Shown here piece after piece: positions 34,290-42,652 of a stretch of 43,518 nt of DNA. The position numbers and the translations under genes are program-made. The stretch spans positions 1 to 43,518 of the forward strand of contig NZ_BONI01000080.1 of NCBI RefSeq assembly GCF_016862635.1, read 5' to 3'. Under the pieces are notes generated by a model. That model did no database searches and was not told the DNA's origin. It saw only the letters and a list, made by a program, of their open reading frames with translations. Within the stretch, counting starts at the first letter, position 1. Each line of letters begins with the position of its first letter. This stretch comes from Catellatospora coxensis (GTDB taxonomy: Bacteria > Actinomycetota > Actinomycetes > Mycobacteriales > Micromonosporaceae).

Positions 34290-36440
34290 CTATCGCGGCC
34301 CGGCGGTGAGCGCGATCGCGAGCACGTCGGGCACCTCGGTGTCCTGGAACGGCGGCGGCCGCAGCAGGATGAACGCGGTCGGATGCCGCACCACCAGGCC
34401 GCTGACGTTCTCCTCGCGGGCGACCGGGGGCAGGGCCTCGGACCAGGCGCTGCCGCCGGTATCCGGATCGATCGCGGCGAAGCTCTGCTGGGCGACGGCG
34501 TAGCAGTACCTGCCGTCCGGCGACGCGGCCAGGCGGGCCCCGCGCGCGGGGACCTTCCACTTCTCCACGCCGGTGTCGGTGCGGAACCCGTAGATGCCGT
34601 CGGCGGCCATCACCACGGTGTCGCCGATCATCTCGATGGCGGCGACCGGCTTCTGCCAGGGCTTGTTCCATCGCGTACGCCCGTCCGACAGCCGGAGCAC
34701 GCGCAGCTCGCCACCCTCGCGCAGCAGCAGGTGATCGGCGTTCAGCCGGGCCTCGACGGCCTCCCAGGCGTCGTCGGGCGGGCCGCCACCCGGGCCGCCG
34801 GGTCCGCCGGGGCCGCCTCCGGGAGGTCCGCCGCGGCCCTGGTCGGCGGGTGGCGGGGCGAGCTGGTACGAGACCTGCCACCGCTGGACGCCGGTGGCCG
34901 CCTCGCGCAGCGTGATCCGCACCGTGCCGTTGCGCTCCTGCCTGGTGACCAGCCAGGTCATGTCGGCGATCAGCGGAGACTCGAGCACGTCCTGCCGCCA
35001 CACCGGCGCGCCCACCCGGTTGAACGCGCGCACCGAGGAAGGCAGCCCCACGAACGCCCGGTCGGCGGCCAGCGCGACGTCGCCGACCGTGCCGCCGGCG
35101 TCGATGCCCTCGAAGCCCACCCGGCTGGTCGCGTTCTCCACCCGCCACAGCCGGCTGTCCGCGGTGACCAGCACGGCCGGTCCCCAGTCGCGCACGGTGA
35201 GCGGCTCGGCGTCGATGCGTACGCTCCAGGCCTGGTTCTGGCCCGGGCCGGACGGATCGGTGGCGAACACGCGCCGCCCGTCCGTGCCGATCAGCCGCCC
35301 GCTGTCGGCCACCACGAGGTGCAGCGGTCCGGGGAGGGTCTGCGAGTTGACCTGCCAGCGCACCGAGCCCGGCTGGAGCGGGCCGGTCGGGCTCGGCGAG
35401 GCGGCCGGACCTTCGGTGGCCGGGCCCGGCCCGCCGGGCGGGGCGGTGTTGCCGCCGCGGGTCGCCGCCCACACGCCGCCCGCCGCGAGCCCGAGCGCGC
35501 CCAGCACGGCGCCGGCCAGGACCGGCCGCCGCTGCCACGGCTTCGGGGTGCCCCAGGTCGGCGCGGGGGGCTCGATCGGCTGCGGCTCGCCGCTCGGCAG
35601 CGCGATCAGCGGCTGGAACCAGCCCGGCGTCGGGGTCGACACGCCGGTGCCGATGAGGATGCGGGACAGCTCCTTGGCGGTGGGCCGGTCCTGCGGGCGC
35701 AGGCTGATGCACCGCACCACGAACGGGCGCAGCTGGATCGGCAGGACGCTCAGGTCGAACCGGCCCTGGGTCACCTGGTTGATCTGCTCGAACATGCTGC
35801 CGCCGCTGATCAGCGTGCGGCCGGTCGCGGCGAAGTACAGGGTGGCGCCGAGGGCGAAGATGTCGCCCGGCGCTCCGGCGTCCTCGCCCTGGATGCGCTC
35901 GGGGGCCATGTACGACGGGGTGCCGACGTTGACGCCGGTGGTCATGCGCTCGGCGTCGGTGGCCAGCGCGATGCCGAAGTCGATGATGTGCGGGCCGGTG
36001 TCGTCGAGCAGGATGTTGGCCGGTTTCAGGTCGCGGTGCACCAGCCCGGCCCGGTGGATCGAGGCCAGCGCCTCGGCCAGGCCGGTGGCCAGGGTCAGCG
36101 CGGCGGTCACCGACAGCGGGCCGCTGGAGCGCACCCGCTGCTCGACACTCGGCCCCTCGATGTAGGTGGTGGCCAGCCACGGCGACTCGGTCTCGGTGTC
36201 GGCGTCGACGACCGCCGCGGTGAACAGCGGGTTCACCAGGCGCGCTGCGGCGACCTCACGGGTGAACCGGCGGCGGAACATCGGGTCGGCGGCCAGCTCC
36301 GGGCGGATCACCTTGATCGCGACGTAGCGCCCGCTCGGTGACTGTCCGAGGTAGACCCGTCCCATGCCGCCGCCGCCGAGCACGCCGACCAGCCGGTACG
36401 TAGCAACGGAGTGCGGGTCGGTGGTTCCCAGCGGCCTCAT
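34290..36440 (-). CDS. Membrane Ser/Thr protein kinase with an extracellular PQQ-like beta-propeller
   Basis: 716 residues. Cytoplasmic kinase domain: glycine loop LGGGGMGRVY (21-30), Lys43 (AIKV), Glu62, HRDLKPANILLDD with Asp137, DFG at 154-156, and GTPSYMAPE. A Pro-rich linker leads to one membrane helix (about 306-326), then an extracytoplasmic domain of repeated WD/PQQ-type blades (e.g. GRLIGTDGRRVFATDPSGPG). Near residue 550 a Gly/Pro-rich insert (GGPGGPGGPGGG) interrupts the propeller. A sensory kinase reading an envelope ligand is likely; the ligand is unknown. The -10 TAGTAT (36487-36482) gives a leader of about 35 bases with GAGGG before the ATG. Confidence 0.92.
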   Translation of the reverse strand: MRPLGTTDPHSVATYRLVGVLGGGGMGRVYLGQSPSGRYVAIKVIRPELAADPMFRRRFTREVAAARLVNPLFTAAVVDADTETESPWLATTYIEGPSVEQRVRSSGPLSVTAALTLATGLAEALASIHRAGLVHRDLKPANILLDDTGPHIIDFGIALATDAERMTTGVNVGTPSYMAPERIQGEDAGAPGDIFALGATLYFAATGRTLISGGSMFEQINQVTQGRFDLSVLPIQLRPFVVRCISLRPQDRPTAKELSRILIGTGVSTPTPGWFQPLIALPSGEPQPIEPPAPTWGTPKPWQRRPVLAGAVLGALGLAAGGVWAATRGGNTAPPGGPGPATEGPAASPSPTGPLQPGSVRWQVNSQTLPGPLHLVVADSGRLIGTDGRRVFATDPSGPGQNQAWSVRIDAEPLTVRDWGPAVLVTADSRLWRVENATSRVGFEGIDAGGTVGDVALAADRAFVGLPSSVRAFNRVGAPVWRQDVLESPLIADMTWLVTRQERNGTVRITLREAATGVQRWQVSYQLAPPPADQGRGGPPGGGPGGPGGPGGGPPDDAWEAVEARLNADHLLLREGGELRVLRLSDGRTRWNKPWQKPVAAIEMIGDTVVMAADGIYGFRTDTGVEKWKVPARGARLAASPDGRYCYAVAQQSFAAIDPDTGGSAWSEALPPVAREENVSGLVVRHPTAFILLRPPPFQDTEVPDVLAIALTAGPR

Positions 36441-36481
36441 ACGACACCCTCAGTCGGCTCCCAGTTGCGCTCCCGCGCGGC

Positions 36482-36487
36482 ATACTA
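36482..36487 (-). promoter_or_regulatory. -10 box of the kinase gene
   Basis: TAGTAT on the minus strand, about 42 bases before the ATG at 36440; GAGGG close to the ATG serves as ribosome site. Confidence 0.4.
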
Positions 36488-36630
36488 TCCCCGTCTATCC
36501 GCGACGGGCGGTTCGACACCACATACAACAGTCGTGATTGGATATGCCGTCTGGGAGCGCTTCGGCAGTCATCATGCCCTGCCGTCCGGTTGGCCGCCCA
36601 GCCAGGGTAGTGAGTCCCATGGATTGGTAC

Positions 36631-36659
36631 CCCTGTTCGAACAGGGTATAGAATCCCTG
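36631..36659. promoter_or_regulatory. alkB-like gene promoter and putative operator array
   Basis: CCCTGTTCGAACAGGG (36631-36646) is a perfect 16-base palindrome. Another CCCTG follows at 36655-36659, so half-sites run CCCTG-N6-CAGGG-N8-CCCTG across the -10 TAGAAT (36649-36654). The -10 ends 8 bases before the ATG. It is not a LexA box of the GAAC-N4-GTTC type. Confidence 0.5.
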
Positions 36660-36662
36660 CTC

Positions 36663-37295
36663 ATGGCGCATGCACACCAACCATCGATGTTCGATCTTGA
36701 TGAGCGGGCGACCCTGGGCCCGCTGGCCGGGGCGGTGACCCGGCACCCGCTCACCCGCGGCGCCTGGGTCGACCACCTGCCGGGCTGGGTGCACGGCTCC
36801 GAGCAGATCCTCGACGTGCTGCTGGAACGGGTCGACTGGCGCGCCGAACGCCGCGAGATGTACGAGCGCGAGGTCGACGTGCCCCGCCTGCTGCGCTGGT
36901 ACGGCCCCGACGAGACGCTGCCGCACCCGGTGCTCGACCAGGCCCGCACCGCACTGTCGGATTTCTACGCAGAGGAGCTGGGCGAGCCGTTCGTGTCGGC
37001 GGGCATGTGCCTCTACCGCGACGGCCGCGACAGCGTGGCCTGGCACGGCGACACCATCGGCCGGGGCAGGCACACCGACACCATGGTCGCGATCGTGTCG
37101 TTCGGCGAGCCCCGGCCGCTGCTGCTGCGCCCGCGCGGCGGCGGCGAGCCGAGCATCCGGTTCCCGCTCGGCCACGGCGACCTGGTCGTCATGGGCGGCT
37201 CCTGCCAGCGCACCTGGGAGCACGCCATCCCGAAGACGGCCCGCCACGTCGGCCCGCGCGTGAGCGTGCAGTTCCGCCCGGTCAACGTGGCCTGA
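36663..37295 (+). CDS. AlkB-like 2-oxoglutarate/Fe(II) dioxygenase
   Basis: 210 residues from ATG 36663. The iron ligands are His128 and Asp130 (AWHGD) and His187 (TWEHAIPK); Arg199 and Arg205 in PRVSVQFRP bind 2-oxoglutarate and position the substrate. MCLYRDGRDSVAWHGD is characteristic of the AlkB branch that demethylates alkylated bases. The open frame extends upstream, but the leaderless promoter sets this start. Regulation by a palindrome around the -10 suggests induction, perhaps by alkylation damage (inference). Confidence 0.9.
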   Translation: MAHAHQPSMFDLDERATLGPLAGAVTRHPLTRGAWVDHLPGWVHGSEQILDVLLERVDWRAERREMYEREVDVPRLLRWYGPDETLPHPVLDQARTALSDFYAEELGEPFVSAGMCLYRDGRDSVAWHGDTIGRGRHTDTMVAIVSFGEPRPLLLRPRGGGEPSIRFPLGHGDLVVMGGSCQRTWEHAIPKTARHVGPRVSVQFRPVNVA

Positions 37296-37318
37296 GCGCC
37301 TGCGGCCGACCTGCCCGG

Positions 37319-37558
37319 TCAGCCCTCCGCGCCCAGGCCGAGGCGTTCGCGGAGCTTGCCGCGCCGGTCCTCCAGCACGGCGACCAGTGCCTCCTGCTCC
37401 TCCGCACTGCTGATCAGCAGGGTGGTGTCGCCGGGGTCGCCAGGGCCGTCCTCGCGGTTGCCGACCTCCTGCCGGATCTGGTTCGCCTGGCTGCGCAACT
37501 CGGCGATCATCGCATCGACCTGCTCCAGCTCACGCTGCATCGCATGCTCGTCCGTCAT
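37319..37558 (-). CDS. Small coiled-coil protein, 79 aa
   Basis: 79 residues, mostly helical with heptad-like Leu/Ile/Ala spacing (QRELEQVDAMIAELRSQANQ, then EEQEALVAVLEDRRGKLRER). GACAAT (37570-37565, minus strand) ends 6 bases before the ATG, suggesting a leaderless mRNA. It converges with the AlkB-like gene with 23 bases between. No family is recognised. Confidence 0.6.
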   Translation of the reverse strand: MTDEHAMQRELEQVDAMIAELRSQANQIRQEVGNREDGPGDPGDTTLLISSAEEQEALVAVLEDRRGKLRERLGLGAEG

Positions 37559-37666
37559 GGGTACATTGTCGGCGTCGTCGCGCCCGGCTCGTCCGAGTTC
37601 CGCCCAACGGGCGACGTAGCGCGTGGGGTCCGCGCCGCCTCGGCAAGGGATAGGACCGAGCGGGTA

Positions 37667-37704
37667 TACATCTTTTTTGATGTGGCCACATCAAAAAAGA
37701 TGTA
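37667..37704. repeat. 38-base perfect AT-rich palindrome
   Basis: The axis lies between 37685 and 37686; 19 of 19 pairs match, and the symmetry extends to 37663-37708 with one mismatch. It consists of four half-sites: ACATC (37668-37672), GATGT (37679-37683), ACATC (37688-37692) and GATGT (37699-37703), separated by 6-base T and A runs and a central GGCC. It lies in the 267-base divergent gap between the coiled-coil gene and the exporter gene and is far less GC-rich than its surroundings. It may be an operator for an oligomeric regulator, a cruciform-forming site or a mobile-element remnant. Confidence 0.85.
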
Positions 37705-37813
37705 AACCGGCAGAGACAGCTATGCCGCCGAGCGGCCCGCCGCCGAAGAACTCCGCGGCCTGCGCCCCGTCCCACGGTCCGCAACGGGCCTTCTCCCGCG
37801 CGCCGCGGTGATC

Positions 37814-37819
37814 CATACT
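37814..37819 (+). promoter_or_regulatory. -10 box of the exporter gene
   Basis: CATACT ends 6 bases before GTG 37826, supporting that start as leaderless. Confidence 0.4.
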
Positions 37820-37825
37820 GCCGCA

Positions 37826-39061
37826 GTGACCATGCCGCCCGACAATCTGCTCGAGTTCCTCCGCAAGTGCGGGGTCGCCCTGTGCCTGGCCGGGGAGACC
37901 GCCAACCGCATCCCGGACGAGCTGGTCGCCATCGCCGACGCGTACGGCGTGGGCGATGTGGAGTTCCTGGTCGTGCCGACCGGAGTGTTCGTGCGGGCCG
38001 GGGCGGAGGGCGGCGTCACCGTCGACTTCGCCAACGCCGACGGGCCGCCGCTGCGCCTGGACCAGGTCGACCGGCTGTACAAGCTGTTCGAGCAGGTCAA
38101 AGCGAACCCGATCCCGCCGGCCGAGGGCATCGAGCGGGTGCAGGACATCCTCGACGCGCCGCCGCGGTTCGGCGCGGTGGTCACCGTGCTCGGCCACGGG
38201 GTGCTCACCGTCGGCATCGGGCTGCTGTTCGTCCGCGAGGGCCGGGCACTGGTCAGCCTGGCCCTGCTCGGCCTGCTCGTCGGGGTGCTGCGGCTGCTGG
38301 CCGAGCGGGTGCAGGTGCTGTCGCTGGCGCTGCCGGTGGCGGCGGCGATGCTGGTCACCGTGCTGGCCTACCGGTACAGCCCGGAACTGGGCGCGGACCC
38401 GGCCAGCCTGCTGATCCCGCCGCTGGCCACGTTCCTGCCCGGGGCGGCGCTGACACTGGGCGCGCAGGAGATGGTCACCCGGTCCATCATCAGCGGCGCG
38501 AGCCGGCTGGTCTCCAGCGTGTACGTGCTTCTCCTGCTCACCTTCGGCATCTACGCCGGCATGCAGATCGCCGGGCCCGCGCAGGCGGTCGCGCCGAGCG
38601 AGCCGCTGGGCGTGTGGGCGCCGTGGGTCGGGGTGCTGGTGTTCGGCTTCGGCATCTACCTCAACAGCTCCGCGCCGTCGCGCTCGCTGCCGTGGCTGCT
38701 GGTCACGCTCCTGCTGGCGTACGCGGGCCAGTACCTGGCCGGGCAGGTCGGCGGCGGGGTCTTCGCGGCGTTCGTCGGCGGGCTGCTGATCGTGCCGCTG
38801 GCCAACGCGGTGCAGCGGCTGCACGGCCCGCCCGCGCAGGTCGTCTTCCTGCCGTCGTTCTGGCTGCTGGTGCCGGGCGCGCTCAGCCTGGTCGGGGTGA
38901 CCGGCCTGACCGGCCTGGTGGAGCTGTCCGGCACGGGCCGGTCCAATCTGGTAACCGCGTTCCTGACCGTGGTCGCGGTGTCCCTGGGCGTGCTGGTCGG
39001 CTCCAGCCTGCTGTCCAACGTCACTGCGAGCTCGCGCCTGCTGACCTCCCGCTCCGCCTGA
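37826..39061 (+). CDS. ThrE-like threonine/serine exporter family protein
   Basis: About 411 residues. The N-terminal cytoplasmic region (LLEFLRKCGVALCLAGETAN) and the two blocks of membrane helices (about ten in total) match the DUF1212/DUF3815 (ThrE) family, which exports L-threonine and L-serine in Corynebacterium. GTG 37826 is preferred over GTG 37808 because of the -10 at 37814-37819; ATG 37832 is also possible. It faces the coiled-coil gene across the 38-base palindrome, so that element may control it. The substrate is inferred from the family. Confidence 0.85.
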   Translation: MTMPPDNLLEFLRKCGVALCLAGETANRIPDELVAIADAYGVGDVEFLVVPTGVFVRAGAEGGVTVDFANADGPPLRLDQVDRLYKLFEQVKANPIPPAEGIERVQDILDAPPRFGAVVTVLGHGVLTVGIGLLFVREGRALVSLALLGLLVGVLRLLAERVQVLSLALPVAAAMLVTVLAYRYSPELGADPASLLIPPLATFLPGAALTLGAQEMVTRSIISGASRLVSSVYVLLLLTFGIYAGMQIAGPAQAVAPSEPLGVWAPWVGVLVFGFGIYLNSSAPSRSLPWLLVTLLLAYAGQYLAGQVGGGVFAAFVGGLLIVPLANAVQRLHGPPAQVVFLPSFWLLVPGALSLVGVTGLTGLVELSGTGRSNLVTAFLTVVAVSLGVLVGSSLLSNVTASSRLLTSRSA

Positions 39062-39080
39062 ACCCGGGCCGGGCCGCGGT

Positions 39081-39086
39081 TAGGAT
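39081..39086 (+). promoter_or_regulatory. -10 box of the RidA gene
   Basis: TAGGAT ends 6 bases before the GTG at 39093; leaderless layout. Confidence 0.45.
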
Positions 39087-39092
39087 GCGGCG

Positions 39093-39488
39093 GTGAACGT
39101 GCGGCGGGTGATTCTCAGCGGGTCGACCTTCGAGGAGCAGATCGGGTACGCCCGGGCGGTGGTCGACGGCGACCGGGTGTACGTGTCCGGGACCACCGGA
39201 TTCGACTACGCCACGATGACGATCTCCGACGACGTGGTGGCGCAGGCCGAGCAGTGCCTGCGCAACATCGAGGCGGCGCTGGCCGAGGCCGGGTGCGGCT
39301 TCGCCGACGTGGTGCGGGTGCGCTACCTGCTGCCCGACCGGGCCGACTTCGAACCGTGCTGGCCGGTGCTGCGCCGAGCCTTCGGCGACGTGCGCCCCGC
39401 CGCGACGATGCTCGTCTGCGGCCTCGCCGACCCCCGCATGAGGATCGAGATCGAGGTCGACGCCCACCTACCCCGCCGTAACTCTTGA
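39093..39488 (+). CDS. RidA (YjgF/YER057c/UK114) family protein
   Basis: 131 residues with the RidA pattern VVDGDRVYVSGTTGFDYATM, CLRNIEAALAEAGCGFADVVRVRYLL, and a late Arg in MRIEIEVDAHLP. RidA proteins hydrolyse reactive enamine/imine intermediates released by PLP enzymes; the sequence falls in the family broadly, and whether the catalytic Arg is correctly placed cannot be decided here. Its last codons already belong to the stem of the following terminator. Confidence 0.85.
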   Translation: MNVRRVILSGSTFEEQIGYARAVVDGDRVYVSGTTGFDYATMTISDDVVAQAEQCLRNIEAALAEAGCGFADVVRVRYLLPDRADFEPCWPVLRRAFGDVRPAATMLVCGLADPRMRIEIEVDAHLPRRNS

Positions 39489-39533
39489 AGAGTCGCGGCC
39501 TCGGCGGATGCCGGTGGCCGCGACTCTTCAAGA
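39483..39533. terminator. Bidirectional terminator between the RidA gene and the helicase gene
   Basis: A perfect 18-bp stem (39483-39500 with 39516-39533), with inner CGGC/GCCG pairing in the 15-base loop. The left arm includes the RidA stop codon. It separates converging genes. Confidence 0.85.
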
Positions 39534-39552
39534 ATTGCGCGAGGGGAGGGGG

Positions 39553-42033
39553 TCAGGCGCCGAGTTGGCCGACGTCGGTGATGGTGATGACCGCCTGGCC
39601 GTGTTCGTCGGAGGCGGCGAGGTCGACCTCGGCGGTGATGCCCCAGTCGTGGTGGCCGTCGGGGTCGTCGAGGATCTGGCGCACCTTCCAGACGTCCTTG
39701 CCCTGCTCGATGATGATCCGGGCCGGGCCGCGGGCGTCGGGTCCGATGCCGATCTCGTCGTACAGCTCGAAGTACGGCTCCAGCGCCTCGCGCCAGGCCT
39801 CGCTGTCCCAGCCGTCGGCGGCGTCCAGCTCGCCGAGCGCCTCCCAGCGCCGGCGGGCGGCCAGCTCCACCCGGCGGAACAGGGCGTTGCGGACCTGCAC
39901 CCGGAACGCGCGCACGTTGCGGGTGACCGCGGGCGGGGCGGCCTCGACCGGGGCGTCACCGGGGTTGCTGAGCTGCTCCCACTCGTCGAGCAGGCTGGAG
40001 TCGACCTGGCGGACCAGCTCGCCGAGCCACTCGATGACGTCGTGCAGCTCCTCGGTCTTGCTGTCCTCGGGCACCGTCTGGCGCAGCGTGCGGTACGCGT
40101 CGGCGAGGTAGCGCAGCACCAGCCCCTCGGAGCGGGTGAGGCCGTAGAAGCTGATGTACTCGGTGAAGGTCATGCCCTGCTCGAACATGTCCCGGACCAC
40201 GGACTTCGGGGACAGCCGCTGGTCGTCGACCCACGGGTGGCCCTTGCGGTAGGACTCGAACGCGACCTCGAGCAGCTCCTCCAGCGGCTTGGGCCAGGTG
40301 ACGCCTTCGAGCAGCGCCATGCGCTCCTCGTACTCGATGCCGTCGGCCTTCATCTGCGCGACGGCCTCGCCCTTGGCCCGGTCCTGCTGGGCGTAGAGGA
40401 TCTGCCGCGGGTCCTCCAGCACCGCCTCGATGATCGACACCACGTCCAGGGCGTACCCGGGCGACTGCGCGTCGAGCAGCTCGATGGCGGCGACGGCGAA
40501 CGGCGACAGCGGCTGGTTGAGCGCGAAGCCGAGCTGCAGCTCGTCGGTGACCCGGACGCGGCCGTCGTCGGCCTGCTCGACGATGCCCGCGGTCCGCAGC
40601 GCCCGGTAGATCATGATCGCCCGGCGGATGTGCTTGCGCCGCGCGGCCGGGGTCTCGTGGTTGTCGGTGAGCAGGTGGCGCATGTTGGCGAAGGCGTTGC
40701 CGCCGCGCTCGATGACGTTGAGCACCATGGCGTGGCTGACGTTGAAGCTGGAGGTCAGCGGCTCGGGCTCGGCGGACACCAGGCGCTCGAAGGTGGGCTG
40801 CGCCCAGCCGACGAAACCCTCCGGCGGCTTCTTGCGCACCAGCTTCTTCAGCTTCTTCGGGTCGCCGGCGGCCTTCGCGACGGCCTTCTCGTTCTCGACC
40901 ACGTGCTCGGGGGCCTGCACGATGACCGTGCCGAGGGTGTCGTACCCCGCCCGGCCCGCGCGCCCCGCGATCTGGTGGAACTCGCGCGCCTTGAGCAGCC
41001 GCATGCGCTGCCCGTCGAACTTGTTCAGGCCGGTGAACAGCACCGTGCGGATCGGCAGGTTGATGCCGACGCCCAGGGTGTCGGTGCCGCAGATGACCTT
41101 CAGCAGGCCGGCCTGGGCGAGCTGCTCGACCAGCCGGCGGTACTTGGGCAGCATGCCCGCGTGGTGCACGCCGATGCCGTGGCGGACCAGCCGGGACAGC
41201 GTCTTGCCGAAGCCCGCCGTGAACCGGAACGTGCCGATCAGCTCGGCGATGGCGTCCTTCTCCGCGCGCGTGCACATGTTGATGCTCATCAGCGCGCTGG
41301 CCTGCTCCAGGGCCGCGGCCTGGGTGAAGTGCACGATGTAGATCGGGGCCTGCTTGGTGGACAGCAGCTCCTCGATGGTCTCGTGCAGCGGCGTGGTGAC
41401 GTAGGAGTGGATCAGCGGGACGGGCCGCTCGCCGGAGCTGACCACGGCGGTGGCCCGGCCGGTGCGCCGGGTGAGGTCGTCGACGAACCGGGTGACGTCG
41501 CCCAGGGTGGCCGACATGAGCACGAACTGCGCGTCGGGCAGCTCGATGATCGGCACCTGCCAGGCCCAGCCCCGGTCGGGCTCGCTGTAGAAGTGGAACT
41601 CGTCCATGACGACCTGGCCGACGTCGGCGTCCGCACCGTCGCGCAGGGCCAGGTTGGCCAGGATCTCCGCGGTGCAGCAGATGATCGGCGCGTCCGGGTT
41701 GACCGCCGCGTCGCCGGTCATCATGCCGACGTTGTCCGGCCCGAACGCCGCGCACAGGGCGAAGAACTTCTCCGAGACCAGCGCCTTGATCGGCGCGGTG
41801 TAGAAGGTGCGCCGGTTCTCGGCCATCGCGGCGAAGTGCGCGCCGAGCGCGACCATGCTCTTGCCGGAGCCGGTCGGGGTGCTCAGGATCAGGTTCGCCC
41901 CGGAGACGATCTCGATGAGCGCTTCCTGCTGCGCCGGATACAGCGAGATGCCCTGCTCGGTGACCCAGCCGGAGAAGGCGTCGAAGAGGGAGTCGGGATC
42001 GGTGTCGCGGGGGAGGTGATCAGTGAGCGTCAT
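39553..42033 (-). CDS. DEAD/DEAH-box helicase with a DUF3516-type C-terminus
   Basis: 826 residues. Motif I TPTGSGKS (52-59), motif II DEFH (144-147), motif III SAT (174-176) and motif VI HQIAGRAGRAG mark a Ski2-like superfamily 2 helicase; QQEALIEI near 35 is the Q-like entry motif. The C-terminal half (e.g. ASVFLVR-free; EEYRTLRQ-type helices seen in MFEQGMTFTEYISFYGL) matches the actinobacterial DUF3516 extension. RNA or DNA substrate is unknown. The gene starts 15 bases after the padR-like stop on the same strand, so the two may be co-transcribed. Confidence 0.88.
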   Translation of the reverse strand: MTLTDHLPRDTDPDSLFDAFSGWVTEQGISLYPAQQEALIEIVSGANLILSTPTGSGKSMVALGAHFAAMAENRRTFYTAPIKALVSEKFFALCAAFGPDNVGMMTGDAAVNPDAPIICCTAEILANLALRDGADADVGQVVMDEFHFYSEPDRGWAWQVPIIELPDAQFVLMSATLGDVTRFVDDLTRRTGRATAVVSSGERPVPLIHSYVTTPLHETIEELLSTKQAPIYIVHFTQAAALEQASALMSINMCTRAEKDAIAELIGTFRFTAGFGKTLSRLVRHGIGVHHAGMLPKYRRLVEQLAQAGLLKVICGTDTLGVGINLPIRTVLFTGLNKFDGQRMRLLKAREFHQIAGRAGRAGYDTLGTVIVQAPEHVVENEKAVAKAAGDPKKLKKLVRKKPPEGFVGWAQPTFERLVSAEPEPLTSSFNVSHAMVLNVIERGGNAFANMRHLLTDNHETPAARRKHIRRAIMIYRALRTAGIVEQADDGRVRVTDELQLGFALNQPLSPFAVAAIELLDAQSPGYALDVVSIIEAVLEDPRQILYAQQDRAKGEAVAQMKADGIEYEERMALLEGVTWPKPLEELLEVAFESYRKGHPWVDDQRLSPKSVVRDMFEQGMTFTEYISFYGLTRSEGLVLRYLADAYRTLRQTVPEDSKTEELHDVIEWLGELVRQVDSSLLDEWEQLSNPGDAPVEAAPPAVTRNVRAFRVQVRNALFRRVELAARRRWEALGELDAADGWDSEAWREALEPYFELYDEIGIGPDARGPARIIIEQGKDVWKVRQILDDPDGHHDWGITAEVDLAASDEHGQAVITITDVGQLGA

Positions 42034-42048
42034 GGTGGATAAATGGTC

Positions 42049-42582
42049 TCACGTCGCCAGCTCGGCCAGCGCCTCGCGTAGCCACGCCTGCTCGGCGCGG
42101 CTGGTGGCGCGGGCCACGGTGAGCATGCCCCGGCGGAACAGATCGGCCTGCTCGGCGGCGCGCTGGGGCCGGTCGCCGGCGTAGAAGAAACTCGCCGGGG
42201 TCGTCAGGAAGTCCAGCCGCCGCCGCAGCACGCGGCACTGCGCGGCGGGGTCGCCGAGCCGGCCGAGGAACGCCAGCAGCACGTTGAACCGGGTGCTGTC
42301 GGTGATGTCCAGCTCGGCGGGTTCGGCCAGGCGGCGCAGCAGTTCCGCGCGCCCGGCGGCGGTGAGGTCGAGGGTGTGCCGCTGGGCCGCGGCCGAGCCG
42401 GCTTCGAGGCGGCGGACCAGCAGCCCGGCCTTCTCCAGCCGGGTGATCGCGGGGTAGAGGCTGCCGTCGCTGATCGGCCGGGCGTGCCCGGCGAGCTGGG
42501 CGATCCGGGTGCGCAGCTGGTAGCCGTGCAGCGGCTGCTCGGCGAGGAAACCAAGGATGGCGAGTTCGATCACACGGCTCAT
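42049..42582 (-). CDS. PadR family transcriptional regulator
   Basis: 177 residues from ATG 42582 (MSRVIELAILGFLAEQPLHG); a longer open frame upstream is unsupported. The winged helix includes PLHGYQLRTRIAQL and SDGSLYPAITRLEKAGLLVR, followed by a C-terminal dimerisation helix region. It faces an alpha/beta hydrolase gene across a 70-base gap carrying two similar palindromes, a classic repressor-target arrangement. The helicase gene follows 15 bases downstream. Confidence 0.92.
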   Translation of the reverse strand: MSRVIELAILGFLAEQPLHGYQLRTRIAQLAGHARPISDGSLYPAITRLEKAGLLVRRLEAGSAAAQRHTLDLTAAGRAELLRRLAEPAELDITDSTRFNVLLAFLGRLGDPAAQCRVLRRRLDFLTTPASFFYAGDRPQRAAEQADLFRRGMLTVARATSRAEQAWLREALAELAT

Positions 42583-42588
42583 TCTGCC

Positions 42589-42634
42589 TTGCCTCGATTC
42601 GAGGTACCCGCTACCTTGATGCCTCGAACCGAGG
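42589..42634 (+). promoter_or_regulatory. Hydrolase promoter with two putative PadR operators
   Basis: -35 TTGCCT (42589-42594), 17 bases, -10 TACCTT (42612-42617). Palindromes CCTCGA-T-TCGAGG (42592-42604) and CCTCG-AAC-CGAGG (42622-42634) have centres 30 bases apart and share the flanks GCCTCGA and CGAGGTA. One covers the -35 and spacer; the other lies just past the predicted transcription start. Confidence 0.65.
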
Positions 42635-42652
42635 TATGCCAAGGAGGGTGTC

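Noticed and set aside
36631-36646. SOS box upstream of the AlkB-like gene
   Set aside because: The palindrome reads GTTC-GAAC, the wrong orientation and spacing for LexA.
39508-42042. Long plus-strand frame opposite the helicase
   Set aside because: Leu/Gly/Asp-rich antisense artefact; the minus-strand product has all helicase motifs.
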